Shown in pieces: positions 1 through 7,421 of a DNA stretch of 64,000 bases. The notes under the pieces are model-generated. The model saw only the letters and a list, made by a program, of their open reading frames with translations. It searched no databases and had not been told where the DNA came from. Every line of letters begins with the position of its first letter. Position 1 is the first letter of the stretch. A program made the position numbers and the translations under genes. The stretch is from positions 2,232,001 through 2,296,000 of the forward strand of contig NZ_CP032549.1 in assembly GCF_012221945.1 (NCBI RefSeq), written 5' to 3'. The DNA is from Glutamicibacter mishrai. Its GTDB lineage: Bacteria; Actinomycetota; Actinomycetes; Actinomycetales; Micrococcaceae.

Positions 1-1
1 C

Positions 2-136
2 CCTGCCGCTCCCTTGAGCACCTTCCTGCTCGGTGTCGCATTGGGCAGTGCCAAGGGCGATCTGTCTTCTCTTGCCAAGCAGCTGGTCTCCCGCGCCCAT
101 CAGTGGTCCGACGACCACCCGGACAACGAAGCCTAA
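2..136 (+). CDS. C-terminal end of an unknown protein (partial)
   Basis: An open frame enters from the left edge and stops at TAA 134-136. The 44 visible residues read as a small, Ala/Leu-rich helix (TFLLGVALGSAKGDL) followed by a charged, Asp-rich tail ending DDHPDNEA. I do not recognise the family. The start and most of the protein lie outside the window, so no function is proposed. Confidence 0.6.
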   Translation, partial: PAAPLSTFLLGVALGSAKGDLSSLAKQLVSRAHQWSDDHPDNEA

Positions 137-218
137 TACGCGCGAGTTTTCGAGTTTCCCACGTCCGGTTTCGATTTTTCGTTGTGGATAAACCCTATTA
201 TTCCGGGCCTATTCGGCG

Positions 219-230
219 TATACTGGATAT
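219..230 (+). promoter_or_regulatory. Possible -10 element of a leaderless promoter for the HNH gene
   Basis: TATACT at 219-224 ends six bases before the ATG at 231, and no Shine-Dalgarno sequence lies between them. This spacing fits a transcript that begins at or next to the start codon, which is common in actinobacteria. No clear -35 box is visible. Confidence 0.4.
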
Positions 231-1676
231 ATGTTCGAAGACAATGGAGTATTCGGTAGTAACTTCGAAGATGTACTTCCAGTGGGAACCACCTTCGCTG
301 ATGCTCCATGCCTTTCCGAAAGCGATCAGTCTTTCATCAGCGCTGCCCTCGCGGATGATGATCCAACCGCAAGCATCATCGCACTTCAGAAAATAGAATC
401 CCAGAATGCGTTCCTTTCCTCGATCCAAGCAATCCTGACTTCGCATTTGGATGCTACGCAGGGCGGAACCATTGGCGGGCCGGTGACGGCAAAGCAGCGC
501 GGGACGGCCCACCATGTGGCCATGGCCCGCAGGCGTTCGCAGAATGCTTCCGTCGCTTATGTGCGTCGCATGCGATTCCTGATAGCCGACATGCCATATC
601 TCTTTTCCCGTTTCCAGCAGGGCGACTTCAGCGAGAAACTGATCATGGCCATCCTGGCTCCGTTAGAAGATATGAGCCAGTCGGAGCGCCGGGAATTTGA
701 TAGGTTCATTGCCAGCGCCCCGACCATGTTTGATACGGCATCGGACAAAGAAGCCCGCGACATTGCGCAGAAAGCTGTTGATGAAGTGCGCGGTGAAAAC
801 CGCGATCAGGACATCGAAAAGAAAGCAGAGCATCGTGGCGCATCCTTTTTCAAAGGCAAGGACTGTGTCCGGCTGAGCGCCAGCCTTCCCATCGAAGTGG
901 GTATCGCCGTGGAGGCGTCGCTTGAGGACGAAGCACAGAAATTGAAGAAGGCTGGGGACCAGCGTCCCATCTCCCAAATCAAGGTCGATCTTGTGGTTTC
1001 TCGTCTGACGGGTCATCCGGCAGACAAGCCACTTCCAATCAAGCTGCACGTAAATCTCGTGATGACGGATATGTCCCTGCTCATGGACGGAAAAGAACCA
1101 GCTTCCATACAGGGCTACGGCTCCGTGCCAGCGGAATATGCCCGTCGGCTGTTTGAAGCCTACGGAGAGGTTGATGACTGCTCTCCGGTTGAAGAACTTG
1201 ATCAATTGCGCCGCAGGATCAGGGCTTACCCGATGATCCGAAGGCTCTATACGCTGCCCGGCGGCCAGGATTTGGTGGCCATGGATTCCAAGGAGCGGCT
1301 CTTCAAGGGATCATTGCGCAAGCTATTGCAGCTGAGGGACCCTTACTGCCGCACTCCTTACTGCAACAACAAACCACGCCACGCAGATCATGTGCATCAG
1401 CACAGCAAGGGTGGAAAAACCTGCAGCATCAATGGATGCATGAAGTGCGCCTTCTGCAATTTAGCCAAGGAAGCACCCGGCTGGACTGAAGAAGTCATCC
1501 AAGAAAATCCGCACAAGATCAGAATCCATCCTCCCGGAGAAGTCACCTATGATTCTTCGCCTCCACCAATAGTTGGATTGGCAAGAATGGATGAATCACT
1601 GACCAAGCAGATCCAAAAGCAAACGCGGATCCCGAAAGAGCCGATCATTATATGGCGCTTCCCGGAAGCATCTTGA
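231..1676 (+). CDS. HNH endonuclease-domain protein, 13E12/DUF222 family
   Basis: A 481-residue protein with the layout of the actinobacterial 13E12 repeat family: a long helical DUF222-like body, then a C-terminal HNH nuclease motif near residues 365-415. The motif shows a CRTPYC pair, ADHVHQH, and a second Cys pair in CMKCAFCN, which would bind zinc. Members occur in many copies in actinobacterial genomes and their biological role is unsettled. The start is the ATG directly after a -10-like TATACT, suggesting leaderless expression. It lies outside the prophage. The family call is sound; DNA cleavage by this copy is inference. Confidence 0.8.
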   Translation: MFEDNGVFGSNFEDVLPVGTTFADAPCLSESDQSFISAALADDDPTASIIALQKIESQNAFLSSIQAILTSHLDATQGGTIGGPVTAKQRGTAHHVAMARRRSQNASVAYVRRMRFLIADMPYLFSRFQQGDFSEKLIMAILAPLEDMSQSERREFDRFIASAPTMFDTASDKEARDIAQKAVDEVRGENRDQDIEKKAEHRGASFFKGKDCVRLSASLPIEVGIAVEASLEDEAQKLKKAGDQRPISQIKVDLVVSRLTGHPADKPLPIKLHVNLVMTDMSLLMDGKEPASIQGYGSVPAEYARRLFEAYGEVDDCSPVEELDQLRRRIRAYPMIRRLYTLPGGQDLVAMDSKERLFKGSLRKLLQLRDPYCRTPYCNNKPRHADHVHQHSKGGKTCSINGCMKCAFCNLAKEAPGWTEEVIQENPHKIRIHPPGEVTYDSSPPPIVGLARMDESLTKQIQKQTRIPKEPIIIWRFPEAS

Positions 1677-1735
1677 ACCCTCACAACCGAGGGTTGTCAC
1701 ATGGCGCTGTCACTTGCGCTGTAAACTCGAGAACT

Positions 1736-2278
1736 ATGGCTATCGGCGCGACTATGCACACTTTTGACGTTCAACTTGCTGATGTAGATCGCGGGGTATA
1801 CGAGGACCTGTCACTGCGCGTGGCACAGCATCCCTCGGAAACCGATGCCTACATGATCACGCGTGTCCTCGCTTATTGCTTGGAATACGAAGAAGGAATC
1901 AGCTTCTCGGCCGGCGGCGTATCAACGGGAGAAGAACCAGCAATCCTCGTCAAGGATCTGACCGGATTGATCACTGCATGGATTGAAATCGGTGCTCCCG
2001 ACGCGCAGCGGCTTCACCTTGGCAGCAAGCGAGCAGACCGCACGGCTGTCTACACCCACCGAGACCCGGAAAAGCTGCTGACAGCGTGGCGTGGCAAGAT
2101 CATCCATCAGGCAGAGCAGATCCGCTTCCGTTCTTTTGATTCCACGTTCATCGACGACGCCGTGCGTTGCCTGACCCGCAGGAACACGATGTCAGTTTCG
2201 GTGACCGAAGGCCAGATCTACCTTGAGCTGAACGGAACGAATCTTCAGACGCAGTTCAGCGAACACGTCATTGAGTAG
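1736..2278 (+). CDS. yaeQ: YaeQ family protein
   Basis: A 180-residue protein that follows the E. coli YaeQ pattern along its length as I recall it: an N-terminus like MAIGATMHTFDVQLADVDR, then RHPSET-like QHPSETDAYM, a WIEIGAPD segment, an ALFTY-like TAVYTH and a C-terminal QIYLEL strand. YaeQ proteins have a PD-(D/E)XK nuclease-like fold; their cellular role is poorly defined. An upstream in-frame ATG at 1652 overlaps the HNH gene, but alignment to the family start favours the ATG at 1736. A TAAACT hexamer at 1722-1727 may be the -10 of a leaderless promoter. Confidence 0.82.
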   Translation: MAIGATMHTFDVQLADVDRGVYEDLSLRVAQHPSETDAYMITRVLAYCLEYEEGISFSAGGVSTGEEPAILVKDLTGLITAWIEIGAPDAQRLHLGSKRADRTAVYTHRDPEKLLTAWRGKIIHQAEQIRFRSFDSTFIDDAVRCLTRRNTMSVSVTEGQIYLELNGTNLQTQFSEHVIE

Positions 2279-2375
2279 TAAACATTAATCTCTGCTTCAA
2301 CTGACAGTGAGGTGGAGGTCATGCGCGCGCGGAAGCATGGCTGGTGTTCATCAATGACACCAAAGGAAGTCCACC

Positions 2376-3578
2376 ATGAAACTGCGCAATATCACCCTCG
2401 GGGCTCTTACCCTCTGCTTGACAGCCGGCGTTTGCACCCCTGCGGTAGCAACTGAAGTTGAGCCTTCGGATTCAAACCCTCTGGTCATCGGACACCGCGG
2501 TGCTGCGGGCGTAGCTCCGGAGAACACCCTGGAAGCAATCAAGGCCGGCAGCCAGTCGGGTGCTGAATTCATCGAGATCGACGTGCAGCTTTCCAAAGAC
2601 GGCGTGCCGTTCATCTTCCACGATGGAACCCCAGCCCGCACCACCAATGTAGAAGACATCTTCCCGGAACGTGCCAACGATGCGATCACCTCGTTCACTT
2701 GGGATGAATTGCAGCAGCTGGATGCCGGCTCGTACTTCTCCGGCAAATTTGTCGGCGCCAAGATTCCGCACTTCGACGACGTTCCCGGCGCACTGACCGG
2801 CGAAACCGGCGTGTTCATCGAGATCAAGGACCCAGCGAAGTCGCTGGGCGTTGAAAAGGTCGTGGCCGATGCGCTGGCCAACGATGAACAGTGGAAGGCG
2901 CTGCTAGAGGGCGGCAAGATCGAGGTTCTAGGCTTCGATGCAGCCTCCAACGAACGCTTTGCGCAGCTGGCCCCTGAAGTTCCACTGCAGCAGCTGACCG
3001 GAACCGTGCCATCGGCGCAGGAACTCGAGCACTACGCAACCTACGCTGATGCTTTCGGCACCAGCTACCGCACCCTCGATGCTGCCGGTGCTCAGCGTGT
3101 GAAGGATGCCGGATTGGGCTTGGGCGTTTACACGGTCAATGCTCCAGAAGCAGCCGATGAAGCACTGGCTCTCGGTGTCGAGCGCATTACCGGCGACTTC
3201 CCTCAGCAGATCGATCGCCACCTGGAGGGGCAGAAGGTCTTCCCAGCCAACAACGGTGTGCTGATTTCGGATGCCGTCAATGATGTTCCGGGCAGCGACA
3301 CCACCCCGGAAAACGGCGAACATGTGATCTTGGAGAACACCAGCCAGCGCACCATTGACGTGAGCGGCTACCTCATCCGCGATGCCGCCAACAACAAGCT
3401 GCAGATCGGTGAAGGCTACGAGTTGGCTCCGGGAGCAAAGCTGCGCGTGTACTCGGGTCCAGGCACCAACAGCGATGAAGCGTTCTACGTCGACGGCGCA
3501 GGCGTGCTGAACAACGACGGCGACGCGTTGGCGCTGTGGGATGCCAAGGGCAAGCTCACCGACCTCTTCGCCAACTAA
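2376..3578 (+). CDS. Secreted glycerophosphodiester phosphodiesterase with C-terminal lamin-tail-like domain
   Basis: A 400-residue exported enzyme predicted to cleave glycerophosphodiesters to glycerol-3-phosphate and an alcohol. A signal peptide (basic start, hydrophobic core, cut near AVA-TEV) covers residues 1-26. The GDPD barrel follows, with HRGAAGVAPENT (catalytic His-Arg and Glu), EIDVQLSKDG and FIFHDGT as metal and catalytic loops, and FIEIKD. After the barrel (about residue 285 on) comes a beta-rich module with VILENTSQRTIDVSGYLIRD, resembling a lamin-tail domain, which may attach the enzyme to the surface. AAAGGAAG at 2363-2369 is a good ribosome binding site. A strong terminator follows. 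Confidence 0.88.
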   Translation: MKLRNITLGALTLCLTAGVCTPAVATEVEPSDSNPLVIGHRGAAGVAPENTLEAIKAGSQSGAEFIEIDVQLSKDGVPFIFHDGTPARTTNVEDIFPERANDAITSFTWDELQQLDAGSYFSGKFVGAKIPHFDDVPGALTGETGVFIEIKDPAKSLGVEKVVADALANDEQWKALLEGGKIEVLGFDAASNERFAQLAPEVPLQQLTGTVPSAQELEHYATYADAFGTSYRTLDAAGAQRVKDAGLGLGVYTVNAPEAADEALALGVERITGDFPQQIDRHLEGQKVFPANNGVLISDAVNDVPGSDTTPENGEHVILENTSQRTIDVSGYLIRDAANNKLQIGEGYELAPGAKLRVYSGPGTNSDEAFYVDGAGVLNNDGDALALWDAKGKLTDLFAN

Positions 3579-3594
3579 GGCCTCCAGGCAAAGC

Positions 3595-3629
3595 AAAAGC
3601 CCGGGAATCCAAAGGATTCCCGGGCTTTT
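3595..3629. terminator. Bidirectional terminator, originally shared with tRNA-Ser
   Basis: A perfect 16-bp stem (3595-3610 and 3614-3629) with a 3-base loop, flanked by A and T runs on either side. It ends the phosphodiesterase gene. Before prophage insertion it would also have lain directly downstream of tRNA-Ser on the other strand. Confidence 0.85.
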
Positions 3630-3633
3630 CTTG

Positions 3634-3654
3634 GCGGTGACGGTGGGATTTGAA
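3634..3654. repeat. attL core (21-bp direct repeat of the tRNA-Ser 3' end)
   Basis: The 21 bases from GCGGTGACGG through GATTTGAA are identical to 39859-39879. After the core the sequence departs from the tRNA, so this copy is the orphaned chromosomal end left by integration. Confidence 0.92.
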
Positions 3655-3691
3655 AACTCCCCTGAGTAGTATTTTTATGTTCTGATCGCTC

Positions 3692-3756
3692 TGTTCTCGC
3701 GTGTTCTCGCGGATTCTACTGAGTACGAATCAGACCTAAATGCCTAATTGTTGCCT
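3692..3756. repeat. Candidate integrase or excisionase arm sites next to attL
   Basis: TGTTCTCGCG occurs twice back to back (3692-3701 and 3702-3711). TGTTGCCT at 3749-3756 is the reverse complement of part of the 12-bp repeat beside the integrase at 39770-39802. Arm-type sites on both sides of the core are expected for tyrosine recombinases; the assignment is inference. Confidence 0.45.
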
Positions 3757-3774
3757 CTGGCAACTGGCTTATTT

Positions 3775-4191
3775 CTATGTGTGGAGCTCTGCCATGTAGT
3801 TCATTAGGTCCACAATCTGACCCATACTCAGCGTGTCAATGAAGGCCTCAACTACCGAGGGGAGCACTCCGAGGCTCGCAGCAACTGACATTGTGTCAGC
3901 GCTCGCCACGGAGTGTTCCTTGAGAAGATCGACTGTGAGCAGCTTCCTTGCCGCCCAGCGGTTAGCTGCGCGCTCAGTCTTTGGATGGTGCCCTGAATGC
4001 CCGAAATGGGCGTGGCCTAGTTCGTGAGTGAATGTTGTTACCAGCTGGGGCATGCCCATGCCGGGGCGCAATGTGATGAAGCGAAAGCGGTGCTCGTATA
4101 CACCCCACATCGTTCCGGGCAGGGGGGGTGCGTATCGAACCCGCACCCCCATTTCGTGAGCTAACTGCTCAAGGTTCGTCAGGTAAGTCAT
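3775..4191 (-). CDS. ImmA/IrrE-type metallopeptidase
   Basis: A 138-residue protein with the zinc-protease motif HELGHAHFGH near residues 75-84 and a later ERAANRWA segment where IrrE/ImmA proteases usually have their third metal ligand region. Family members cleave an adjacent XRE repressor during induction. It lies directly downstream of the repressor gene and overlaps its end by 23 bp, which fits that pairing. A longer frame begins at 4257, but the ATG at 4191 (MTYLTNLEQLAHEMGV) matches the usual N-terminus and reduces the overlap. Confidence 0.85.
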   Translation of the reverse strand: MTYLTNLEQLAHEMGVRVRYAPPLPGTMWGVYEHRFRFITLRPGMGMPQLVTTFTHELGHAHFGHSGHHPKTERAANRWAARKLLTVDLLKEHSVASADTMSVAASLGVLPSVVEAFIDTLSMGQIVDLMNYMAELHT

Positions 4192-4744
4192 CGAATCCAA
4201 TGTTCGGTTCAGCCGGCCGAGCGGCCAAATCGTATCTGTTCTTTCTAACATCCTCATCGGACATGTTGGAGTAATCAGGGTCTTGCCACTGGGGTGAAAC
4301 GAAGTTCTGGTACCGCTCCATCCGCTCGGCGTTCCAGTGGGAAGCCCTGTCCCCTCTGCGCAAGGATCTGCTCTTTAGCTCAAGGAGCAGATCGACGTCG
4401 CTAAACGCCTGAAGAAGGTATGCCCTCCGCGCCTCCGGAGACTTGGAATTCTTCGTGGCCCATGAAGGCGCCCAGTCCGCTTCCTCCGAACGCCTGTTCA
4501 GTTCCTCGATTTCTTCATCTGACAGCGCGGGTGGTGGTGCGTCATTCAGTGACTCTATGTAATCAACCTCGGATATTACCGATCCGAGAATCTTAGCCAC
4601 TCTTGCCTCCTTGGACATCGGCACCCCGGATGATTCCCAGTTGGCAATTGTTCTTGGCGAAACGTCTAGATGCTCAGCCATTTCAGCCTGAGTTAGATCC
4701 ATATATCTGCGAATTGATTGCAACTTATCTGCGTTGATCTTCAT
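4169..4744 (-). CDS. XRE-family phage repressor (CI-like)
   Basis: A 191-residue protein. Residues 1-55 form a classic helix-turn-helix (DLTQAEMAEHLDVSPRTIANWE). The rest is charged and predicted helical, with no S24 autoprotease motif, so inactivation probably depends on the neighbouring ImmA-like protease. An upstream ATG at 4753 exists, but the ATG at 4744 lies 8 bases after a -10-like ATAGGA and suits leaderless synthesis. It is transcribed away from the early genes across the operator region at 4757-4866. Confidence 0.85.
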   Translation of the reverse strand: MKINADKLQSIRRYMDLTQAEMAEHLDVSPRTIANWESSGVPMSKEARVAKILGSVISEVDYIESLNDAPPPALSDEEIEELNRRSEEADWAPSWATKNSKSPEARRAYLLQAFSDVDLLLELKSRSLRRGDRASHWNAERMERYQNFVSPQWQDPDYSNMSDEDVRKNRYDLAARPAEPNIGFDDLPDEP

Positions 4745-4868
4745 ATAAGCCATCCTATGGCAACTCTTCGCAACTTTGCAAGCTGATTTTCCGCAGGATT
4801 GCGGGATTGTGCAAAAAACCTAGTTGCATGAGTTGCAAAAGTTGCGAACTGTTGGTTAGAGTTGCGGT
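4742..4868. promoter_or_regulatory. Divergent immunity promoters with mirrored GTTGC operators
   Basis: Rightward: TTGCAA 4833-4838, 17-bp spacer, TTAGAG 4856-4861, ATG 4869. Leftward: TTGCAA 4781-4776, 17-bp spacer, ATAGGA 4758-4753, ATG 4744. Both spacers begin with nearly the same sequence, AGTTGCGAA followed by GTTG two bases later. AGTTGCR sites at 4822, 4831 and 4840 are spaced exactly 9 bp apart, with another at 4860; leftward GCAACT sites are at 4760 and 4770. These are likely repressor sites that overlap both promoters. Confidence 0.65.
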
Positions 4869-5111
4869 ATGGAAACTACAACGATGAAATTACGAATCAA
4901 CGGCACCGCCGTTCGCGTAATCCGTGAAGCGCTTGGGGTTCGCGCTGTCGATCTGGCCGCTCGCTCGGAGATCACCAAGAGCACCTTGTCGCACGTGGAA
5001 AAAGGTGCGCGACAAGTATCGCCTGCAACTTTGCGCAAAATTGCAATCGGGTTAGGCGTCCCGACCGAAGCAATCAGTTATCCGGACTTCGTGCAGTCGG
5101 TGGCGGCATGA
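4869..5111 (+). CDS. Small XRE-family regulator (Cro-like position)
   Basis: An 80-residue helix-turn-helix protein: VIREALGVRAVDLAARSEI, then TKSTLSHVEKGARQVSPATL, which is the standard XRE recognition-helix arrangement. It is the first gene of the rightward early operon and faces the repressor across the shared operators, the position of Cro in lambdoid phages. No ribosome binding site precedes the ATG, which lies 7 bases after a -10-like box, so leaderless translation is likely. Cro function is inferred from position. Confidence 0.8.
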   Translation: METTTMKLRINGTAVRVIREALGVRAVDLAARSEITKSTLSHVEKGARQVSPATLRKIAIGLGVPTEAISYPDFVQSVAA

Positions 5112-5329
5112 CCGCCGAAGTGGAATCCCCCTTCTACCAGTCACCTGAAGCCGTTGCCCCAACACTGGGGATGACTAAGACAGAACTTCGCAGGTATGCC
5201 AAAGAGTCGGGGCACTTCACCACTCTTAGCAAGAACCGCATGGCTCTCGATCCAGAAGATATCGAGAACATCAAAACCTGGGTCAAGACCCGCAACCAGC
5301 AGAACCGCAAGAAAGACCCCTTCGCCTAA
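5108..5329 (+). CDS. Small predicted DNA-binding protein
   Basis: A 73-residue protein overlapping the previous stop by 4 bases (ATGA), so the two are translationally coupled. The segment GMTKTELRRYAKESGHFTTL followed by DPEDIENIKTW resembles a winged-helix or excisionase-type fold with a C-terminal basic tail (RNQQNRKK). This is a weak structural guess; no family is recognised. Confidence 0.65.
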   Translation: MTAEVESPFYQSPEAVAPTLGMTKTELRRYAKESGHFTTLSKNRMALDPEDIENIKTWVKTRNQQNRKKDPFA

Positions 5330-5399
5330 TCAGGCATCACACCACTCTTTGTACCACCCCGCTTGTCTTTCGAGACTCGCGTTTCCTAGGGAGAGCTCT

Positions 5400-5618
5400 A
5401 TGTATATCGCCTGTGACCGCAGCGCCAAGAAGAACGACATTCGTGACTGGCTGATCATTTTGGCCGGCGACAACGGCGAGACGCTTTCTAAGTCACGCGC
5501 TGACAAGTTGGCCAACAAGTTCAAGAAGGGCTTGTTTGATCCTGAGCTTGAGCGGGTCATTCAGTATTCAGATCCGACCGGCGAGACGGCAGTCAATAGG
5601 GTGCTTGCCGCCGCATGA
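5400..5618 (+). CDS. Small phage protein of unknown function
   Basis: A 72-residue protein starting at ATG 5400 after AGGGAGAG (about 6 bases upstream). A longer in-frame extension begins at 5196 but runs through the previous gene, so the short form is preferred. It is charged and helical (RSAKKNDIRDWLIILAGDNG, then a Lys-rich stretch) with no known motif. It ends just before a strong terminator and closes the first early segment. Confidence 0.65.
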   Translation: MYIACDRSAKKNDIRDWLIILAGDNGETLSKSRADKLANKFKKGLFDPELERVIQYSDPTGETAVNRVLAAA

Positions 5619-5622
5619 AGAA

Positions 5623-5652
5623 AAACCCCAGCCTGGCCGCTGGGGTTTCGTT
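5623..5652 (+). terminator. Rho-independent terminator in the early region
   Basis: AAACCCCAGC (5623-5632) pairs with GCTGGGGTTT (5639-5648) around a 6-base loop, followed by CGTTTT. It separates the first small early genes from the antirepressor gene. Confidence 0.85.
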
Positions 5653-5682
5653 TTACCCCTACCAATTAGGAGCAGTAACTCA

Positions 5683-6474
5683 ATGACTACTTTAGTCGAA
5701 ATCCCGTTCCACACCACTACGATCACGGCAACCAATGAGGGCGGAAAGCAGTTCGTGAGCTTGCGCCACATGTGCGAGTCAATCGGCGTAGATTACTCCG
5801 CCCAGTTGAAACGCATCAAGGGTGCCCCTTGGGGAACCGTGGCAGTTATTGCCACGGTTGCCGAAGATGGCAAGCGTCGCGAAATGAGCATGCTTGAACG
5901 CAAGGTTATGACGATGTGGCTCGCCACGATTGACCATCGGCGGATCGAGAACGAGGATGCCAAGGCGTATCTCGCGCTCTTCCAGAATGAGGCTGCTGAC
6001 GCGTTGGACGCGTACTTCCATGAGGGCGGCACGATCAACCCGAATGCTTCGGCCGCACAGCTGGACCGCCTCGCGATGACGATCAAGGCTCAGGGTGAGG
6101 CGCTACAGGCTTTGTCTCCGTTCTTGTCGCCGAAGTTCTTGGAGTCGAAGGCGAAGATCCTGGCTGCTCGTGCGTTGGGTGAAGAGCCGGAGATTGACCC
6201 GTTGGATCTGCCGTTGCATGTGGATGACTACTTGATCGGCAAGGGCTTGAAGGCCAGTGAGATCAAGTCTGAGCGTTCGATGTTTGGCCGGCGAATCGCT
6301 AAAGCATACCGGGAGTTGCATGGCGAGGCCCCGAAGAAGGCGACGAACGAGGTGAACGGTTCCATTCGGATGATCAACGCTTACACCAATTCAGATCGTC
6401 CACTATTCGATCAGGTGTGGGATGAGCACTACGCGGAACTGTTTGAACCGAGCTTGATGGAGGAATTGTCGTGA
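5683..6474 (+). CDS. Phage antirepressor (P22 AR N-terminal type)
   Basis: A 263-residue protein. The first 120 residues follow the P22_AR_N antirepressor pattern: a VEIPF beta strand, FVSLRHMCESIGVDYSAQ, MLERKVMTMWLATID and a C-terminal YFHEGGTIN. The remainder is helical and charged. Such proteins bind and neutralise phage repressors or act in early gene control. The start at 5683 has AGGAG 5668-5672; a longer open frame from 5536 crosses a terminator and is discounted. Confidence 0.82.
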   Translation: MTTLVEIPFHTTTITATNEGGKQFVSLRHMCESIGVDYSAQLKRIKGAPWGTVAVIATVAEDGKRREMSMLERKVMTMWLATIDHRRIENEDAKAYLALFQNEAADALDAYFHEGGTINPNASAAQLDRLAMTIKAQGEALQALSPFLSPKFLESKAKILAARALGEEPEIDPLDLPLHVDDYLIGKGLKASEIKSERSMFGRRIAKAYRELHGEAPKKATNEVNGSIRMINAYTNSDRPLFDQVWDEHYAELFEPSLMEELS

Positions 6475-7124
6475 GTGCTACGGGCAGAACTCGCTATCAG
6501 ATCGGCGATACCAACCAATCACTCGAAATAAAGAAAGGCCGCGACGCACTCGCCAAAGTATCCGTCGCAGCCTCAACCAATTACCTAGAAAAGGAACCAG
6601 CCGTGAACAATGTTACCAACTTTCCTCAGCCACCTGCAGGATTCAAGCTTGAATATGTCTGCTCATGCGGCATGGGCTGCACCCCCAAGGACCTGAACAC
6701 CGATGAGAACTGCCAGATCCTCGGCTCAAGCTACGAAGGCCCAAGCGTTCACCTCTACAACTCCACCGGGACCCAGATCAACAGTCGCTGGACCGCTGAG
6801 CGCGGGATTTTCTTCGACGTCTCAAACTATGGGTACACCAGCGACGACGATGACGCCCAATACATCGAAAAGCCGTGGACCCGAGAACAGCTGGAACACC
6901 TGCCGAAAATGATCGAGCAAATCTTGAGCAAGATCGACCAGGAGCACGCGGTAAAGGTTATGACCGCTAACCCGGTGCAACGGAAAGACCCACGCTGGCA
7001 CACTGTCACCGAACTCGCCATGTGGTGCGATACCCACAACATCAGCGCAGTAACCGGCTTCGCAGCGTTCGACGAATTGCACGGTGCCGAGTACCGAATC
7101 AACGGCGGTGGCGACAATGCTTAG
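6471..7124 (+). CDS. Phage protein of unknown function with N-terminal Cys cluster
   Basis: A 217-residue product from GTG 6471, overlapping the antirepressor stop (GTGA). An internal GTG at 6603, after AAAGGAACC, gives a 173-residue form beginning NNVTNFPQPP and may be the true start. The Cys-rich segment CSCGMGCTP suggests metal binding. The middle contains HLYNSTGTQINSRW and an acidic run, the C-terminal half is helical. I do not recognise the family. It sits between regulators and the replication genes. Confidence 0.65.
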   Translation: MSATGRTRYQIGDTNQSLEIKKGRDALAKVSVAASTNYLEKEPAVNNVTNFPQPPAGFKLEYVCSCGMGCTPKDLNTDENCQILGSSYEGPSVHLYNSTGTQINSRWTAERGIFFDVSNYGYTSDDDDAQYIEKPWTREQLEHLPKMIEQILSKIDQEHAVKVMTANPVQRKDPRWHTVTELAMWCDTHNISAVTGFAAFDELHGAEYRINGGGDNA

Positions 7125-7338
7125 CACCTCCACTGCAACAGCTGAATCAAAGGTTGCACCTGCCCCGGTGGAGCTGCACTACTGGCCCAAAGAAGATATT
7201 GCAGCTGGACGTTTCACCGTGGCGCTATGCGGAGATACAGCCGTCCCGGTAAAGGACAGCTACGGAGCAACCACAGGCACGTCCTACACCTGCCCAGACT
7301 GCATGTTGCGTTACTCATTGCTGCCTGGCGGAGAGTAA
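7117..7338 (+). CDS. Small phage zinc-ribbon-like protein
   Basis: A 73-residue protein starting inside the previous gene's last codons. It contains LCGDTAVPV followed by CPDC about 23 residues later, a spacing that could form a small zinc ribbon. Similar short proteins are common in actinophage early regions. An earlier ATG at 7084 is possible. The function is unknown. Confidence 0.6.
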   Translation: MLSTSTATAESKVAPAPVELHYWPKEDIAAGRFTVALCGDTAVPVKDSYGATTGTSYTCPDCMLRYSLLPGGE

Positions 7339-7366
7339 CGAAACAAGAGCAACCCACGTAGTTATT

Positions 7367-7401
7367 CAGTGGCGAGGAACAATTACTGTTCCTCGCCACT
7401 G
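7367..7401 (+). terminator. Perfect 15-bp hairpin before the replication initiator
   Basis: 7367-7381 pairs perfectly with 7387-7401 around ATTAC. The downstream T run is short (CATTTC), so it may be a weak terminator or an mRNA-processing or stabilising hairpin. The next gene's AGGAG begins 11 bases later. Confidence 0.65.
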
Positions 7402-7421
7402 TGCATTTCATAGGAGTCCAA

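Noticed and set aside
183..191. A second perfect DnaA box (TGTGGATAA)
   Set aside because: It stands alone in a chromosomal intergenic region without repeats, AT-rich element or replication gene, so chance is likely.
3614..3711. Small insertion-sequence ends near attL
   Set aside because: The inverted repeat is a terminator and the direct repeat is 10 bp in tandem; no transposase gene is nearby.
3775..4744. Toxin-antitoxin system from the HTH plus ImmA-like pair
   Set aside because: Orientation, operators facing an early operon and the position next to attL fit a phage immunity pair better.
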